In this document: piece by piece, positions 16,452 through 26,162 of the stretch
Layout of the letters: every line of letters starts with the position of its first letter
Position numbering within the stretch: the stretch's first letter is position 1
NCBI RefSeq assembly: GCF_015550595.1
Contig: NZ_JADNBB010000024.1
Span: forward strand, 34,020 to 98,019
DNA: 64,000 nucleotides
Origin: Parabacteroides goldsteinii
GTDB lineage: Bacteria > Bacteroidota > Bacteroidia > Bacteroidales > Tannerellaceae
Direction of reading: 5' to 3'
Notes under the pieces: model-generated
What the model was told of the DNA's origin: nothing
Seen by the model: only the letters and a program-made list of their open reading frames with translations
Databases searched by the model: none
Made by a program: the position numbers and the translations under genes

Positions 16452-18416
16452 CTATTTGCAGTAGTTCAATACTTCCACATTCTTTACCGTACTTTTAAAA
16501 TCACCCGTTGTTTCCAGTGGGAATACTAAGGTACGGACATAACTCATTGAGTCTTTTCCACCGTTGAAGAAGCGTTTCTGGATATTCAGTTCCTCTTGCA
16601 GTTTACCGTTGATGTATAAACGGGTAGACTTTTCATCGCCACTGATGGCTACAGAAGTTTCCTCTTCGGGATAGAACTGATAGTTGAATGTATTCAGATA
16701 GCCGTCACGGGCAAACCCCAATTTACCGCTGACCGGATCGGACAGATAGAAAACGGCATCCGGCGAACGAAATAATTCTGTTCCGGGAGTTTCCTTTACC
16801 GACTGAACATCAAACGATACCGTATAATGATAGCCGATCTCTTTCAGTCCGGTCTTTGTATTCGGTTTTAAAATATCCTGATTATAGATGGCACGCGGTT
16901 TGTTCCCCATATAGCCAGCCACATTTACGCCCGGGCCTTCGCTCAGTTCCATACGCTGTGTATTAAACGTTTCATAAGGAACTTTACAATCCTTGCCTGT
17001 CCACATCTTTACTGCCAACGTCTGCAAAGCCGGGAAAACACGGTAATGGATATCCTTTGTACTGATACCATTGCCCGCATGGTCGTTCCATACAGCAAAC
17101 ATTCCTCCCTTGATCTGTTTATGCTTCTCCGGGAAAACCTCTTTTCCGATATGCGCCGGAGTCCACTCCTTATACAACATTTCCGTATTCAGATAATCGT
17201 AATAATAACCGGCAGCCGGTACGATATACAGATAGCCATCGGGTACACTGACCAGATCATACCCCTGTTTGATCATTTCTTTCGGGTCGGCATAACCGTT
17301 ATACCAGGCACTCATCAGTACATTTTTCGATTTAACGGGTGTATCGCCCTTGGCATGGCTCAAAGCTCCCCAGACACAAGCCTGTTTGCCGAAGCCTTCT
17401 ACAAAACGGATGTAATGATCGGTGAATTCGCGGAATTTCTCTACTACGTCCTGCTTCTTATTCGAATACTCGTCTGTACCGATATGCACACGTTTGCCGA
17501 TAAAGACAGGATTACGACCTTCCAGGTATTCACGGAAAAGACTGTCCACAAACTGGTAGGTTTCCGGTTTGAACAAATCCAGATGATCCATTCCATATTC
17601 CTCGCTGCCTACTTCGGGACGGTAATGCGTCAGTGCCAGCGAATGGGCGGGAACGTCTATTTCCGGAATGATCTCTACGCCGAGGCTATCCGCCATCAAT
17701 TGGAAATCGATAAATTCTTTTTTCGTATAATAACCGTCGCGAGCTGTCAGTCCCGGAAAGAACTCACTTTCCAGACGGAACGCGGCATAGGTCTTGTTCC
17801 AGTCGTGCTCGAAATATTGTTTGAAAGCGTTATCATTCAGGTGGACCTGTAAAGTATTCATCTTATAATAAGCCATCATCTTTACATAATCACGCAGGAA
17901 GTTCATCGGGATAAACTTACGGCCGCAATCCATCATAAAACCACGGATCGCATAGTCGGGATAATCGCGCATCGAACCTTTAGGCAATGCCTGGTTATTG
18001 TCTTGCTCGGTCATCTGAAGGATTGTACGGGTTGCCCAATATAAACCTTTAGCCTTTGGGGCCGATACAGTCACACGGTCTGCTATTTTCACAGCATACC
18101 CTTCTTCACCCAACTGTTTGTCACCAGACAAAGAGAAAACAAAGTCTCCGGCGGAAGCTCTTCCCTCTACAACAGCCAACTTACGACCAAACATTGTTTC
18201 GTAGTCTTCGGCAAACTGATTGGCAATTTTGTTAATGGCAGGATCTTTTCCTACACAAACAATACGAGAAGTAGGAGATGGAATAAACAAACCTTGTCCC
18301 CCTCTCCATTCCTGCAATTCGGGTATGACAAACGGTTTTTCGTTATTGGCAGCATAACTTTTACCTACGAAAAGCGTGCATGCCACAATCAACATTAAAT
18401 AGCGTTTTATATTCAT
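16452..18416 (-). CDS. GH20 beta-N-acetylhexosaminidase with C-terminal extension
   Basis: Removes terminal beta-linked N-acetylglucosamine or N-acetylgalactosamine from glycans. A signal peptide (1-22) exports it. A small GH20b-type domain (about 28-150) precedes the (beta/alpha)8 catalytic domain with GFMMDCGRKFIP at 160 and the acid pair Asp315-Glu316 in HIGTDEYS. Most family members read GGDE here; the Gly-to-Thr change is unusual. A C-terminal beta-rich part (about 520-654) looks like a lectin/laminin-G-type domain. At 654 residues it is longer than the second GH20 in this window. Substrate may be mucin or other host N-acetylhexosamine glycans. Confidence 0.88.
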   Translation of the reverse strand: MNIKRYLMLIVACTLFVGKSYAANNEKPFVIPELQEWRGGQGLFIPSPTSRIVCVGKDPAINKIANQFAEDYETMFGRKLAVVEGRASAGDFVFSLSGDKQLGEEGYAVKIADRVTVSAPKAKGLYWATRTILQMTEQDNNQALPKGSMRDYPDYAIRGFMMDCGRKFIPMNFLRDYVKMMAYYKMNTLQVHLNDNAFKQYFEHDWNKTYAAFRLESEFFPGLTARDGYYTKKEFIDFQLMADSLGVEIIPEIDVPAHSLALTHYRPEVGSEEYGMDHLDLFKPETYQFVDSLFREYLEGRNPVFIGKRVHIGTDEYSNKKQDVVEKFREFTDHYIRFVEGFGKQACVWGALSHAKGDTPVKSKNVLMSAWYNGYADPKEMIKQGYDLVSVPDGYLYIVPAAGYYYDYLNTEMLYKEWTPAHIGKEVFPEKHKQIKGGMFAVWNDHAGNGISTKDIHYRVFPALQTLAVKMWTGKDCKVPYETFNTQRMELSEGPGVNVAGYMGNKPRAIYNQDILKPNTKTGLKEIGYHYTVSFDVQSVKETPGTELFRSPDAVFYLSDPVSGKLGFARDGYLNTFNYQFYPEEETSVAISGDEKSTRLYINGKLQEELNIQKRFFNGGKDSMSYVRTLVFPLETTGDFKSTVKNVEVLNYCK

Positions 18417-18529
18417 TGTATTTTAAATTTAAGCGCACAATATTACTGCTTTTTAATCATCCGGACAAGCTTAAAATGAAGGAATAGTTAAAAGATGACT
18501 AATTAAAAGGCGGTTTCTGAATGATTTAT

Positions 18530-18537
18530 TACTTTTG
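18530..18537 (+). promoter_or_regulatory. Bacteroidetes -7 element for tcdA
   Basis: TACTTTTG matches TAnnTTTG and lies 17 bases before the chosen ATG at 18555. A longer reading frame from a GTG at 18537 would overlap this element, which supports the shorter start. Confidence 0.55.
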
Positions 18538-18554
18538 TGTTCAAAAACATATTA

Positions 18555-19268
18555 ATGAGTTACAATTGGAACACACGGACGGAACTTTTACTGGGGGCCG
18601 AACGGATGGAGTACTTGTCACATTGCCATGTACTGGTTGTAGGACTTGGAGGTGTGGGAGCTTATGCTGCCGAACAGATCTGCCGTGCCGGGATAGGACA
18701 TATGACCATTGTTGATGCAGATACGGTAAACGACAGTAATATCAACCGCCAGTTGCCTGCTTTACACTCTACGTTAGGGATGCAGAAAGCCGAGGTTGTA
18801 GGACAACGTTTACTTGACATCAACCCACGGTTGAAGCTGAAGATACTCAATGAATTCCTGCGTGACGAGCGGACAGAAGAGGTTCTTTCTACCCAAAAAT
18901 ACGATTTCATCGTGGATGCGATAGATTCACTCAGCCCGAAAGTATACCTTTTGTATCATGCTCACAGGCGTGAAATTCCTATTGTATCCTCTATGGGAGC
19001 TGGTGCCAAGATCGACCCTTCGCAGGTAAAACTGGCCGATATCTCCAAAACCTGCAACTGTGCACTGGCTAAAGCCGTACGCAAACGCCTCAGGGGAATG
19101 GGATTGAATAAAGGTATTCCGGTTGTTTTCTCTACAGAAATAGCCAATCCGGAGGCCGTAGTGGAAGTAGAAAACGAACAATGCAAACGGACAACTACCG
19201 GAACGGTTTCTTATATGCCCGCTATATTCGGCTGTTACCTTGCATCGTATGTAATAAGAAATATATAA
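18555..19268 (+). CDS. tcdA: tRNA threonylcarbamoyladenosine dehydratase
   Basis: An E1-like ATP-dependent enzyme that cyclises t6A37 of tRNA to ct6A. The nucleotide-binding motif GLGGVGAYAAE stands at residues 30-40, followed by the E1-type NRQLPALHST(LG) segment, where Asn and Arg bind ATP, and VDAIDSLSPKV. The C-terminus has a hydrophobic tail (GCYLASYVIRNI) that in this family anchors to membrane. At 237 residues it has the expected length. The LolD-like gene starts six bases downstream, so the two are co-transcribed. Confidence 0.9.
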   Translation: MSYNWNTRTELLLGAERMEYLSHCHVLVVGLGGVGAYAAEQICRAGIGHMTIVDADTVNDSNINRQLPALHSTLGMQKAEVVGQRLLDINPRLKLKILNEFLRDERTEEVLSTQKYDFIVDAIDSLSPKVYLLYHAHRREIPIVSSMGAGAKIDPSQVKLADISKTCNCALAKAVRKRLRGMGLNKGIPVVFSTEIANPEAVVEVENEQCKRTTTGTVSYMPAIFGCYLASYVIRNI

Positions 19269-19274
19269 CCAGGA

Positions 19275-19928
19275 ATGATACAAACACAAGGAATTACCAA
19301 GAGTTTCGGAAACTTACAGGTATTGAAAGGCATTGACCTTACGATCAATAAAGGTGAAGTAGTAGCCATTGTCGGTCCCAGCGGAGCAGGGAAAACGACT
19401 TTATTACAGATCATCGGAACACTGGACACTCCGGATGCTGGTAAACTGTATATCAACGAGACTGAAACCGGTAAACTTTCCGAGAAGGAACTGGCCGCTT
19501 TCCGCAATAAAAATATCGGTTTTGTATTTCAATTCCACCAGCTACTGCCCGAATTTACCGCACTGGAAAATGTAATGATCCCGGCATTGATAGCGCGTGA
19601 GAAGGCTTCCGATGCGGAAAAGAGAGCAAAAGAAATACTCGATTTCCTGAGGTTATCGGATCGTATGACGCATAAGCCGGCGGAATTGTCGGGAGGCGAA
19701 AAACAGCGGGTTGCCGTTGCCCGCGCATTAATAAACAACCCGGCTGTGATCCTGGCAGATGAACCGTCAGGCAGTCTCGACACAAAGAACAAAGAAGAAT
19801 TACACAGCCTCTTCTTCGAATTACGCGACCAGATGCACCAGACCTTCGTTATCGTAACTCATGACGAGCGGCTGGCCTCCGACACTGATCGTGTGATCCA
19901 TATCAAAGACGGGGTTGTTTTAGAATAA
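19275..19928 (+). CDS. LolD-like ABC transporter ATP-binding protein
   Basis: A 217-residue ATPase of the MacB/LolD group. Walker A is GPSGAGKTT (34-42), the signature [15 protein letters not shown] and Walker [10 protein letters not shown] are intact, and the H-loop is VTHD. LolD energises release of lipoproteins from the inner membrane; related proteins drive FtsX-like permeases. No permease gene adjoins it here, so its partner is encoded elsewhere, as is frequent for Bacteroidetes LolD. It lies between tcdA and an NSS symporter gene with gaps of 6 and 23 bases. Confidence 0.87.
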   Translation: MIQTQGITKSFGNLQVLKGIDLTINKGEVVAIVGPSGAGKTTLLQIIGTLDTPDAGKLYINETETGKLSEKELAAFRNKNIGFVFQFHQLLPEFTALENVMIPALIAREKASDAEKRAKEILDFLRLSDRMTHKPAELSGGEKQRVAVARALINNPAVILADEPSGSLDTKNKEELHSLFFELRDQMHQTFVIVTHDERLASDTDRVIHIKDGVVLE

Positions 19929-19951
19929 GTATAAACACAGTAGAATTATTT

Positions 19952-21322
19952 ATGGCAAACAAAGATAGAGTAACTTTCGGCAGTAAAATCGGAGTGATAT
20001 TAGCCACAGTCGGTTGTGCCGTCGGCCTGGGCAGCATCTGGCGCTTCCCCTACATGGTAGGAGCTAATGGTGGAGCTGCTTTCCTGTTGGTATTTATGAT
20101 ATGTACGGTTCTGCTCGGTCTTCCGATTATGATCACGGAATTCTTCATCGGCCGTCATTCGCGCAGTAACGCTGCAGGAGCTTTTAAAACACTGGCTCCC
20201 GGAACTCAGTGGTCGCTGATCGGATATAACGGCGTTTTAGCCGCTTTTCTGATATTAGGTTTCTATTCCGTTGTTTCCGGATGGACTTTAGAGTATATCT
20301 GGCAGGCTATGACTGGCTCGCTGGCTGGAAAAACAACAGCCGAATTTACAACTGCCTTCGAAACATTTTCATCCAGTACATTCCGGCCAATAGGCTGGAC
20401 AATCGCTTTCATAGCATTGACACACATCGTTATAGTATCCGGAGTAGAAAAAGGGATTGAAAGAGCTTCTAAAATTATGATGCCGGCACTCTTTATCATA
20501 CTTCTCGTGCTCTGTATTCGTTCTGTTACCCTTCCAGGCGTACAGGAAGGACTTTCTTTCCTGTTCAAACCAGACTTCGATAAGATCACTTCTTCCGTTA
20601 TCTTAAGTGCCATGGGACAGACATTCTTCTCATTAAGTATCGGTATGGGATGTCTGATCACCTATTCCTCTTATTTTGGGAAAGAAACGAACCTTCAATT
20701 AACGGCCGTACAGGTCACTGTCTTAAATACGCTGGTTGCATTACTGGCCGGTATTATGGTGTTCCCAGCCGTTTTCAGCTTCGGCATTGAACCGACGGCA
20801 GGTCCGGAACTGGTATTTATCACACTCCCGAATATTTTCGAGCAGTTGCCGTTCGGCAATATCTGGTCGTTCATATTCTTTATCCTGCTGGCCTTGGCAG
20901 CACTGACATCTACCATTTCCTTGCATGAAGTGGCTACAGCTTACGTACACGAAGAATATCACATGACAAGGAAGAAAGCAGCCTGGATCGTTTCGGTCGG
21001 CGTAGCTGTTATCGGAGCCCTTTGTTCGCTCTCTTTCGGTTTACTGAAAGAATATACCATCGGCGGACTGATCATCTTTGATGCCCTAGACTATCTGACG
21101 GCAAAGATTATGATGCCTCTCGGAGGTATGATGATTTGTGTTTTCGTAGGCTTACGTATCGAAAAAAAAGTACTGAAAGCCGAACTGACCAACAAGGGCA
21201 CCATCACTTTCTACTTCTTCAACGCATATGCATTCTTCATAAAATACATCGCCCCTGCCGCTATCGGATTGATCTTCCTGAACGAATTGGGACTGATCAA
21301 AAAGATAACCGGCTTGTTTTGA
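19952..21322 (+). CDS. Sodium-dependent transporter, NSS family
   Basis: A 456-residue inner-membrane symporter of the neurotransmitter:sodium symporter (LeuT/MhsT) fold. The family hallmark is the unwound TM1 segment GCAVGLGSIWRFPYMVGANGGAAF near the N-terminus. About 11 or 12 membrane segments follow. Members import amino acids with sodium; the exact substrate cannot be read from sequence. It probably shares a transcript with tcdA and the LolD-like gene. Confidence 0.9.
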   Translation: MANKDRVTFGSKIGVILATVGCAVGLGSIWRFPYMVGANGGAAFLLVFMICTVLLGLPIMITEFFIGRHSRSNAAGAFKTLAPGTQWSLIGYNGVLAAFLILGFYSVVSGWTLEYIWQAMTGSLAGKTTAEFTTAFETFSSSTFRPIGWTIAFIALTHIVIVSGVEKGIERASKIMMPALFIILLVLCIRSVTLPGVQEGLSFLFKPDFDKITSSVILSAMGQTFFSLSIGMGCLITYSSYFGKETNLQLTAVQVTVLNTLVALLAGIMVFPAVFSFGIEPTAGPELVFITLPNIFEQLPFGNIWSFIFFILLALAALTSTISLHEVATAYVHEEYHMTRKKAAWIVSVGVAVIGALCSLSFGLLKEYTIGGLIIFDALDYLTAKIMMPLGGMMICVFVGLRIEKKVLKAELTNKGTITFYFFNAYAFFIKYIAPAAIGLIFLNELGLIKKITGLF

Positions 21323-21333
21323 AAAATAAAAAG

Positions 21334-21373
21334 TATAAGTTACTTGCTTATTTACAGGTAACTTATATCTTTG
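21334..21373 (+). promoter_or_regulatory. Inverted repeat overlapping a -7 promoter element
   Basis: Perfect 10-base arms TATAAGTTAC (21334-21343) and GTAACTTATA (21358-21367) run into a TATCTTTG -7 element (21366-21373). A protein bound to the repeat would block the promoter. It may also act as the end of the NSS transporter transcript, although no T-run follows. Confidence 0.5.
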
Positions 21374-21406
21374 TAAAAGAATATTTATCGTTTAATTATT
21401 ACACAT

Positions 21407-21508
21407 ATGGAAATCAAAACCGCCTCAAAGAAAAGAAAGTTGCTTCCCGGTCTCAACATGTCCCATGAAGAGCCTTACTTCCCACTCATTTTATTCTTTA
21501 TCGAATAG
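21407..21508 (+). CDS. Possible 33-residue small protein
   Basis: A short frame starting ATGGAAATC, 34 bases after a good -7 element, reading MEIKTASKKRKLLPGL and ending LILFFIE. The N-terminus is basic and the C-terminus hydrophobic. It stands 84 bases before the ComEA-like gene and could be a leader peptide or simply part of its 5' untranslated region. No family is recognised. Confidence 0.3.
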   Translation: MEIKTASKKRKLLPGLNMSHEEPYFPLILFFIE

Positions 21509-21592
21509 AAGTTCTGAACATATTACATCAAGCTGTAAGTATTACCCAAGCAAAAAAAGCAAGAAACATCAAACCATAAAAAACTGACAACT

Positions 21593-22312
21593 ATGAACTG
21601 GCGTGATTTACTCTATTTTTCCAAAGGAGAACGCAGAGCCTTAACCCTCCTACTCTGTTTGATCTCTATTTCCTGGATCATTTTATTATTGACAGACAAT
21701 AAACCGGAACAAATCTCTAAAGAAAATAACCGGGTCATTGAATCTGTAAAAACATCTCAAACAATCGCTTCAAACAAGCCGGAGAAGGTCAAAACACCTG
21801 CATCCGAAAGAAAAAACAATTCCTTCCGGGAGAAAAAGAAATTTCACCCGAAAGAAACTCCCAACATACCCGGAAGAAAGACTTTCCCAAAAACAGAGAA
21901 ATATCCAATCGGAACAGTGGTTGAGTTAAATACTGCCGATACAACCACCTTAAAGAAAGTACCCGGAATAGGAAGCACCTTTGCCCGTCGTATCATCAAA
22001 TACAGGGAACTATTGGGTGGATTTTACTCCGTCTCCCAACTTAGTGAAGTGTATGGAATCGATGAAGAACGATTTAATACGATGAAATCGTGGTTTTCGG
22101 TAGATGTGAAAATTATTTGTAAATTATTTGTGAACCAGGCACCGGTCAAAAACCTTTACAGGCACCCTTATATAAACAAGCAACAGGCACGAATTATCGA
22201 ACAGTTACTGAAACAGAAAAGGAAACTCTCCGGCTGGGAGAACCTTCAACTGCTGGAGGAATTCACCGAAGCTGATAAAGAAAGACTGACTCCATATCTG
22301 TCATTTGAATAA
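21593..22312 (+). CDS. ComEA-like helix-hairpin-helix protein
   Basis: A 239-residue protein with an N-terminal membrane anchor (LLLCLISISWIILLLT, about residues 18-33), a Lys-rich linker (about 40-100), and a helix-hairpin-helix domain: VELNTADTTTLKKVPGIGSTFARRIIKYRELLGGF is characteristic of ComEA, which binds incoming DNA during natural transformation. A second, weaker repeat (NLYRHPYINKQQARIIEQLL) follows. In Bacteroidetes such proteins are common and their role in DNA uptake is not proven. (The family motif is given here only as its key phrase LKKVPGIGSTFARRI.) It ends 37 bases before the ATPase gene. Confidence 0.82.
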   Translation: MNWRDLLYFSKGERRALTLLLCLISISWIILLLTDNKPEQISKENNRVIESVKTSQTIASNKPEKVKTPASERKNNSFREKKKFHPKETPNIPGRKTFPKTEKYPIGTVVELNTADTTTLKKVPGIGSTFARRIIKYRELLGGFYSVSQLSEVYGIDEERFNTMKSWFSVDVKIICKLFVNQAPVKNLYRHPYINKQQARIIEQLLKQKRKLSGWENLQLLEEFTEADKERLTPYLSFE

Positions 22313-22327
22313 AACAGGAAGTTTATC

Positions 22328-22335
22328 TACATTTG
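22328..22335 (+). promoter_or_regulatory. Bacteroidetes -7 element for the AAA ATPase gene
   Basis: TACATTTG (TAnnTTTG) lies 14 bases before the ATG at 22350 and just after the stop of the ComEA-like gene. It supports the ATG at 22350 over upstream in-frame codons that overlap the previous gene. Confidence 0.5.
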
Positions 22336-22349
22336 TAAAAAAGAAAGCT

Positions 22350-23117
22350 ATGATTTACCTCAAACAAGTTCAATTGATCAATCCTGAAGAAGTAGAAGGG
22401 CCATTGGAAGATCTTAAATATCCGTTTAAGGCCGCAGCCGTACGATATATAGACTCGATTGTGTTCCGTAAGCCTGTCACTTTCCTGATTGGTGAAAACG
22501 GAGCCGGCAAATCGACTCTGCTGGAAGGAATCATGTTCAAATACGAGGAACGGGATGAGGACAAACAAGGCATGCTTTACGACGGTGTAGAGGCATGGAA
22601 ATCATATTCGAATGTCTTGCCACAGTGTATTCGCCTGGTAGAAGAACAAAAACCTTTCGATCATTTCTTCTTCCGTGCCGAGTCTTTCTTTGACCATGCA
22701 GCCGAAATCGATGCAAAATCGATGAAGGATATATTAAAATACGGACGTGATTATTCAATGGGAGCCTACGGAGGACACCGTCTACTGGAACAGTCGCATG
22801 GGGAAAGCTTTCTCAGTACTTTTCTGAATTATGCAGGAAGAAAAACACTCTTTATACTTGATGAACCGGAAGCAGCCCTCTCGCCTCAACGGCAACTGGC
22901 GCTATTAGTCAGGATCCATGAATTGGTGGCCCAAGGCTGCCAACTGATCATTTCCACCCATTCACCGATCATTATGGCTTATCCGGATGCGGATATTTAC
23001 TCCATAGAGGAAGATGGAGCACATATTACCCCGTATGAAGAAACACAACATTATCAGCTAACGAAGTATTTTCTGACTCATACGGAGCAAATGCTCAGGG
23101 AATTGGGAATAAAGTAG
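22350..23117 (+). CDS. AAA family (ABC/SMC-like) ATPase
   Basis: A 255-residue soluble ATPase. Walker A is GENGAGKST (48-56); the Walker B LFILDEPEAALSP and H-loop IISTHSPII are at the expected spacing, and SHGESFLSTF stands where the ABC signature does. It resembles the YbbL/OLD-like group of single-domain ATPases with unknown role; some related proteins help DNA repair or phage defence, but no toxin, nuclease or Toprim partner is encoded next to it. Its gene is convergent with the flavin reductase gene, with two bases between the stops. Confidence 0.82.
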   Translation: MIYLKQVQLINPEEVEGPLEDLKYPFKAAAVRYIDSIVFRKPVTFLIGENGAGKSTLLEGIMFKYEERDEDKQGMLYDGVEAWKSYSNVLPQCIRLVEEQKPFDHFFFRAESFFDHAAEIDAKSMKDILKYGRDYSMGAYGGHRLLEQSHGESFLSTFLNYAGRKTLFILDEPEAALSPQRQLALLVRIHELVAQGCQLIISTHSPIIMAYPDADIYSIEEDGAHITPYEETQHYQLTKYFLTHTEQMLRELGIK

Positions 23118-23119
23118 AA

Positions 23120-23626
23120 TCACTTTTCCCAAGCATTCAATATCTCTGCGACATAGACGTTATGCGGATTGCCAGCCATAGCGCTATACCATTTTTCAAA
23201 CAATGCCGGATCGACAAAACTATCTTTATCCATCTTCGTCACATAGAGTGTTTTGCACTCAAGCGTCAGCCGTGACTGCTCAAAACAAGGGTTTCCTTGT
23301 TCGGTAAAACAGGGAGTCAGTCCGGTGGCAGCTACTTTGTCGATATCACGTCCGGATTTAGAACCACAGATCTTATGTGCCGCTTTGTGTTCCTCACCCA
23401 GAAAAGAGAGCGTAAAACATCCCTTTTCATCGACAAATCCACAGGTATATCGTTCCGGACGGATGAATACGAATACGACCGGTTTATTCCAAAGAAAACC
23501 TACGCCACCCCAACTGGCCGTCATCATGTTAAACTTCTCCTTGTCGCCGGCACTTACCAGCATCCACTCTTTACCGATAATCTCAATAAAGTTGTCCTTG
23601 ATCAGACTGGGTTCAATTGCTTTCAT
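23120..23626 (-). CDS. Flavin reductase-like domain protein
   Basis: A 168-residue FMN-binding split-barrel protein. The typical order is seen: KEWMLVSAGDKEKFNMMTASWGG (flavin-binding start, key part NMMTASWGG), KPVVFVFIRPERYT, and GCFTLSFLGEEHK. Proteins of this kind use FMN to reduce unknown electron acceptors and are frequent in anaerobes (flavoredoxin type). No signal peptide. A single gene facing the ATPase gene. Confidence 0.85.
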   Translation of the reverse strand: MKAIEPSLIKDNFIEIIGKEWMLVSAGDKEKFNMMTASWGGVGFLWNKPVVFVFIRPERYTCGFVDEKGCFTLSFLGEEHKAAHKICGSKSGRDIDKVAATGLTPCFTEQGNPCFEQSRLTLECKTLYVTKMDKDSFVDPALFEKWYSAMAGNPHNVYVAEILNAWEK

Positions 23627-23666
23627 ACTTTATACGCTTTAATTTTTTTCAAAGGTACAAAGAATA

Positions 23667-25994
23667 TCATTTACCCGTACTCATTACGCCCGAGTCGTTA
23701 TCTGCATTGTTCAGACGTTTCTGACCTGCCTTATAAGTACGACCGAATGAGAAATTGTAAGTCAATGAAACAACGAACAAACGAGAGCTTTCTTTGATAT
23801 ACATAGCTTTCTTATAAGAAGCATACTGGTTCCAGTTTTCCGACTTCACCTTATAATTATCAGAGAACGGGTTGATTGCTCCTACTCCAACCGATAAATT
23901 CTTATGATTGTAGCGCACCATCGCCATCTGAATATTTTCGCCACCTTCCAACGTTTCACCCCAGAACCAGTTCCAGTTCGTATTCATCTGATACATTAGC
24001 ATGAACTTCTTCCAGGTGAGAGATGCCTGTGCTTCACAATACCAGTTCGTATAACGGTGGGAATAGGTATTTCCATTGCTGATATAATGATTTACACCGC
24101 CAGTAAACGAGAACTGCAAAATGTCTTTGATCGGCCCGATACGGAACATAGCCGAACCGGTCAGGCGTTGCCAGTTCTTTTGGTTGTTCCAGGTCTGGAT
24201 GATCTTGTTGCCTTCCTGATATTTCTCATCCATAATAGGATTGGGAAGATATTCATAAGCACCGTCTAAATTGGTATAAAAGATACCTTTCTGATATTCA
24301 TAGGTTAGCGCCAGGCGATAGCGCATATATGCCTCCAGTTGCGGGTTACCGCGTTGCAGCTGCAAAGAATCGATCACTTGCTCAATAGCACTCAAATTAC
24401 CCAATGAAGGAGAAGAATTACCGACATAACCTCTCAAACGGATAAACGATTGCCCGGGTAAAGCATATTGCAATGTAAAACGTGGATTGAACGTATAATA
24501 TTGGTAAGAATCATCTGTCCCATCCTGTTTGTAATAGGAACGCGACACACCGACTCCCAGCGTATAATCCAGTTTCCGGGCTTTTCCTTTAAACTCGCCA
24601 TAAAGAAAGCTTTCCGACTGATTCATACGGGTATTATAATCGTGCCCGTTGCGATATTCATTATTGGAAAACGACTGTGTATGACGGATACCGGTACTCA
24701 AACGATTTCCATTCTCCAGCTTTTTCTCATAAATACCTTCACCGATCACTGAATATTTATTTCCCGAAACACGGTTATTGATATCCGTCAGTACATCCTC
24801 ACCACGACTTTCCTGATAAAAACGATCGGAAGAAGTACGGTTATAAGTTCCAACCACATTAAAGACCAGCGTCTGATCATTTTTCAAATTACGCTGATAA
24901 TATAAGTCTAATGCAGGAACCTGATTGTCTGAACTATTCAGGTCTACCATATTTACATAGTCCGACAAATTTTCCTGGTTGGATAAAACACCGCGGTAAT
25001 CCCAATGCGGTTGATGGTTATTCCAATAGCGGAACGTAGCATTAAACAAATACTTCTCGGGATCCTGTACACTATAATTCAGGTTCAGATTATGCATGAA
25101 CATACGACCATGAGCCGGTTCACCATCTTCTTTCCGATGCAAGACCGTTCCATCACCCAAATGAAAGATTTCTTCATTATCCCTGGAAAGTCCATAAAAA
25201 TCGCGCGGACCGATCCGATAGGAAGCACCGAACTCTGATTTCTTATGATTGATCTTCCCGGAAACCCGATGTTCTCCCCATAGGGCATTTACGCCCTGAC
25301 TCATATCCACGCTGAAACTTCCCCCCGTTTCCGGGCGACGAACGATATAATCAAGTACCACTTCCGCATTACCGTAACGTAATCCGGGATTATCATGATA
25401 TTCAATACGGATGATATCGGAAGGCAACAACGATTTGATTTCATCCAGTTCCACTTTCACCCCGTTTATGCGAAGTTGAACTTCACCGTTTCCCGGCACT
25501 TTAATTTCGCTTGACAACGGATTCACCTGTATCTTCGGCAGCATCAGTTGTTGCAACAGATCCATACCGTTTGTTGAAGCCTTTACCTGCCGATCGGACG
25601 GGAAAACCAGCTTCCGGTCGGAACGGCTGCTCGTATTGGACGCACTGACTGTAACGCCATCCAAAGAGACTGAAGCATTTTCCATCGATATATCCCCCAA
25701 AGTCAAACTCTTGTTGAAGTCCTTCAAAGCAACATATTGCGTCGAATACCCTAGACTGGAGATAGCCAGCAGGTAATCACCGGATTTCACTTTATCTAAA
25801 ACAAAATTACCCTTTCCATCGGTTGTTGTTCCAGTAATAAATGTAGAATCCATTGTTTGCAGAACGACATTGGCAAACTCAATAGGTTCTTTGTTCCGAC
25901 CATCTTTCACCAAACCTTTTATCCCTAAATTTTGAGCAAAAACTCCCTGTATCATGCAGCCAAGCAGCATGACCCCGAATATTATCCGTTTCAT
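23667..25994 (-). CDS. TonB-dependent receptor, outer-membrane beta-barrel family
   Basis: A 775-residue outer-membrane protein. A signal peptide (1-20, GVFAQ) is followed by a carboxypeptidase-regulatory-like domain (about 22-110, GLVKDGRNKEPIEFANVVL), a plug-like region with LLPSDIIRIEYHDNPGLRYG, and a large C-terminal barrel of the OMP_b-brl_3 type. It differs from SusC proteins in size and in lacking a SusD partner. Such receptors import an unknown ligand or act as surface barrels with the TonB system. It is a lone gene. Confidence 0.83.
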   Translation of the reverse strand: MKRIIFGVMLLGCMIQGVFAQNLGIKGLVKDGRNKEPIEFANVVLQTMDSTFITGTTTDGKGNFVLDKVKSGDYLLAISSLGYSTQYVALKDFNKSLTLGDISMENASVSLDGVTVSASNTSSRSDRKLVFPSDRQVKASTNGMDLLQQLMLPKIQVNPLSSEIKVPGNGEVQLRINGVKVELDEIKSLLPSDIIRIEYHDNPGLRYGNAEVVLDYIVRRPETGGSFSVDMSQGVNALWGEHRVSGKINHKKSEFGASYRIGPRDFYGLSRDNEEIFHLGDGTVLHRKEDGEPAHGRMFMHNLNLNYSVQDPEKYLFNATFRYWNNHQPHWDYRGVLSNQENLSDYVNMVDLNSSDNQVPALDLYYQRNLKNDQTLVFNVVGTYNRTSSDRFYQESRGEDVLTDINNRVSGNKYSVIGEGIYEKKLENGNRLSTGIRHTQSFSNNEYRNGHDYNTRMNQSESFLYGEFKGKARKLDYTLGVGVSRSYYKQDGTDDSYQYYTFNPRFTLQYALPGQSFIRLRGYVGNSSPSLGNLSAIEQVIDSLQLQRGNPQLEAYMRYRLALTYEYQKGIFYTNLDGAYEYLPNPIMDEKYQEGNKIIQTWNNQKNWQRLTGSAMFRIGPIKDILQFSFTGGVNHYISNGNTYSHRYTNWYCEAQASLTWKKFMLMYQMNTNWNWFWGETLEGGENIQMAMVRYNHKNLSVGVGAINPFSDNYKVKSENWNQYASYKKAMYIKESSRLFVVSLTYNFSFGRTYKAGQKRLNNADNDSGVMSTGK

Positions 25995-26162
25995 AAGTCT
26001 ATTGTTTATTTCAATTTGCAGGGTGGCCTTTCCTGCTTTCTTGTTTATTTCTGTTAGTAAGACGAAGCAACTCGAAAAAAGGTTACATCATTCAGCAGAA
26101 AAAATGAAACTATTTTTTTACACCTGTTTAACATCTTAGCTTACAGAATAAAAGAAAACCCG

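Noticed and set aside
17046..17852. 268-codon plus-strand frame inside the first GH20 gene.
   Set aside because: It is antisense to the conserved catalytic barrel and shows no family features.
22350..23117. AAA ATPase as part of an antiphage system.
   Set aside because: No nuclease, reverse transcriptase, Toprim or other effector gene is adjacent; neighbours are a ComEA-like protein and a flavin reductase.
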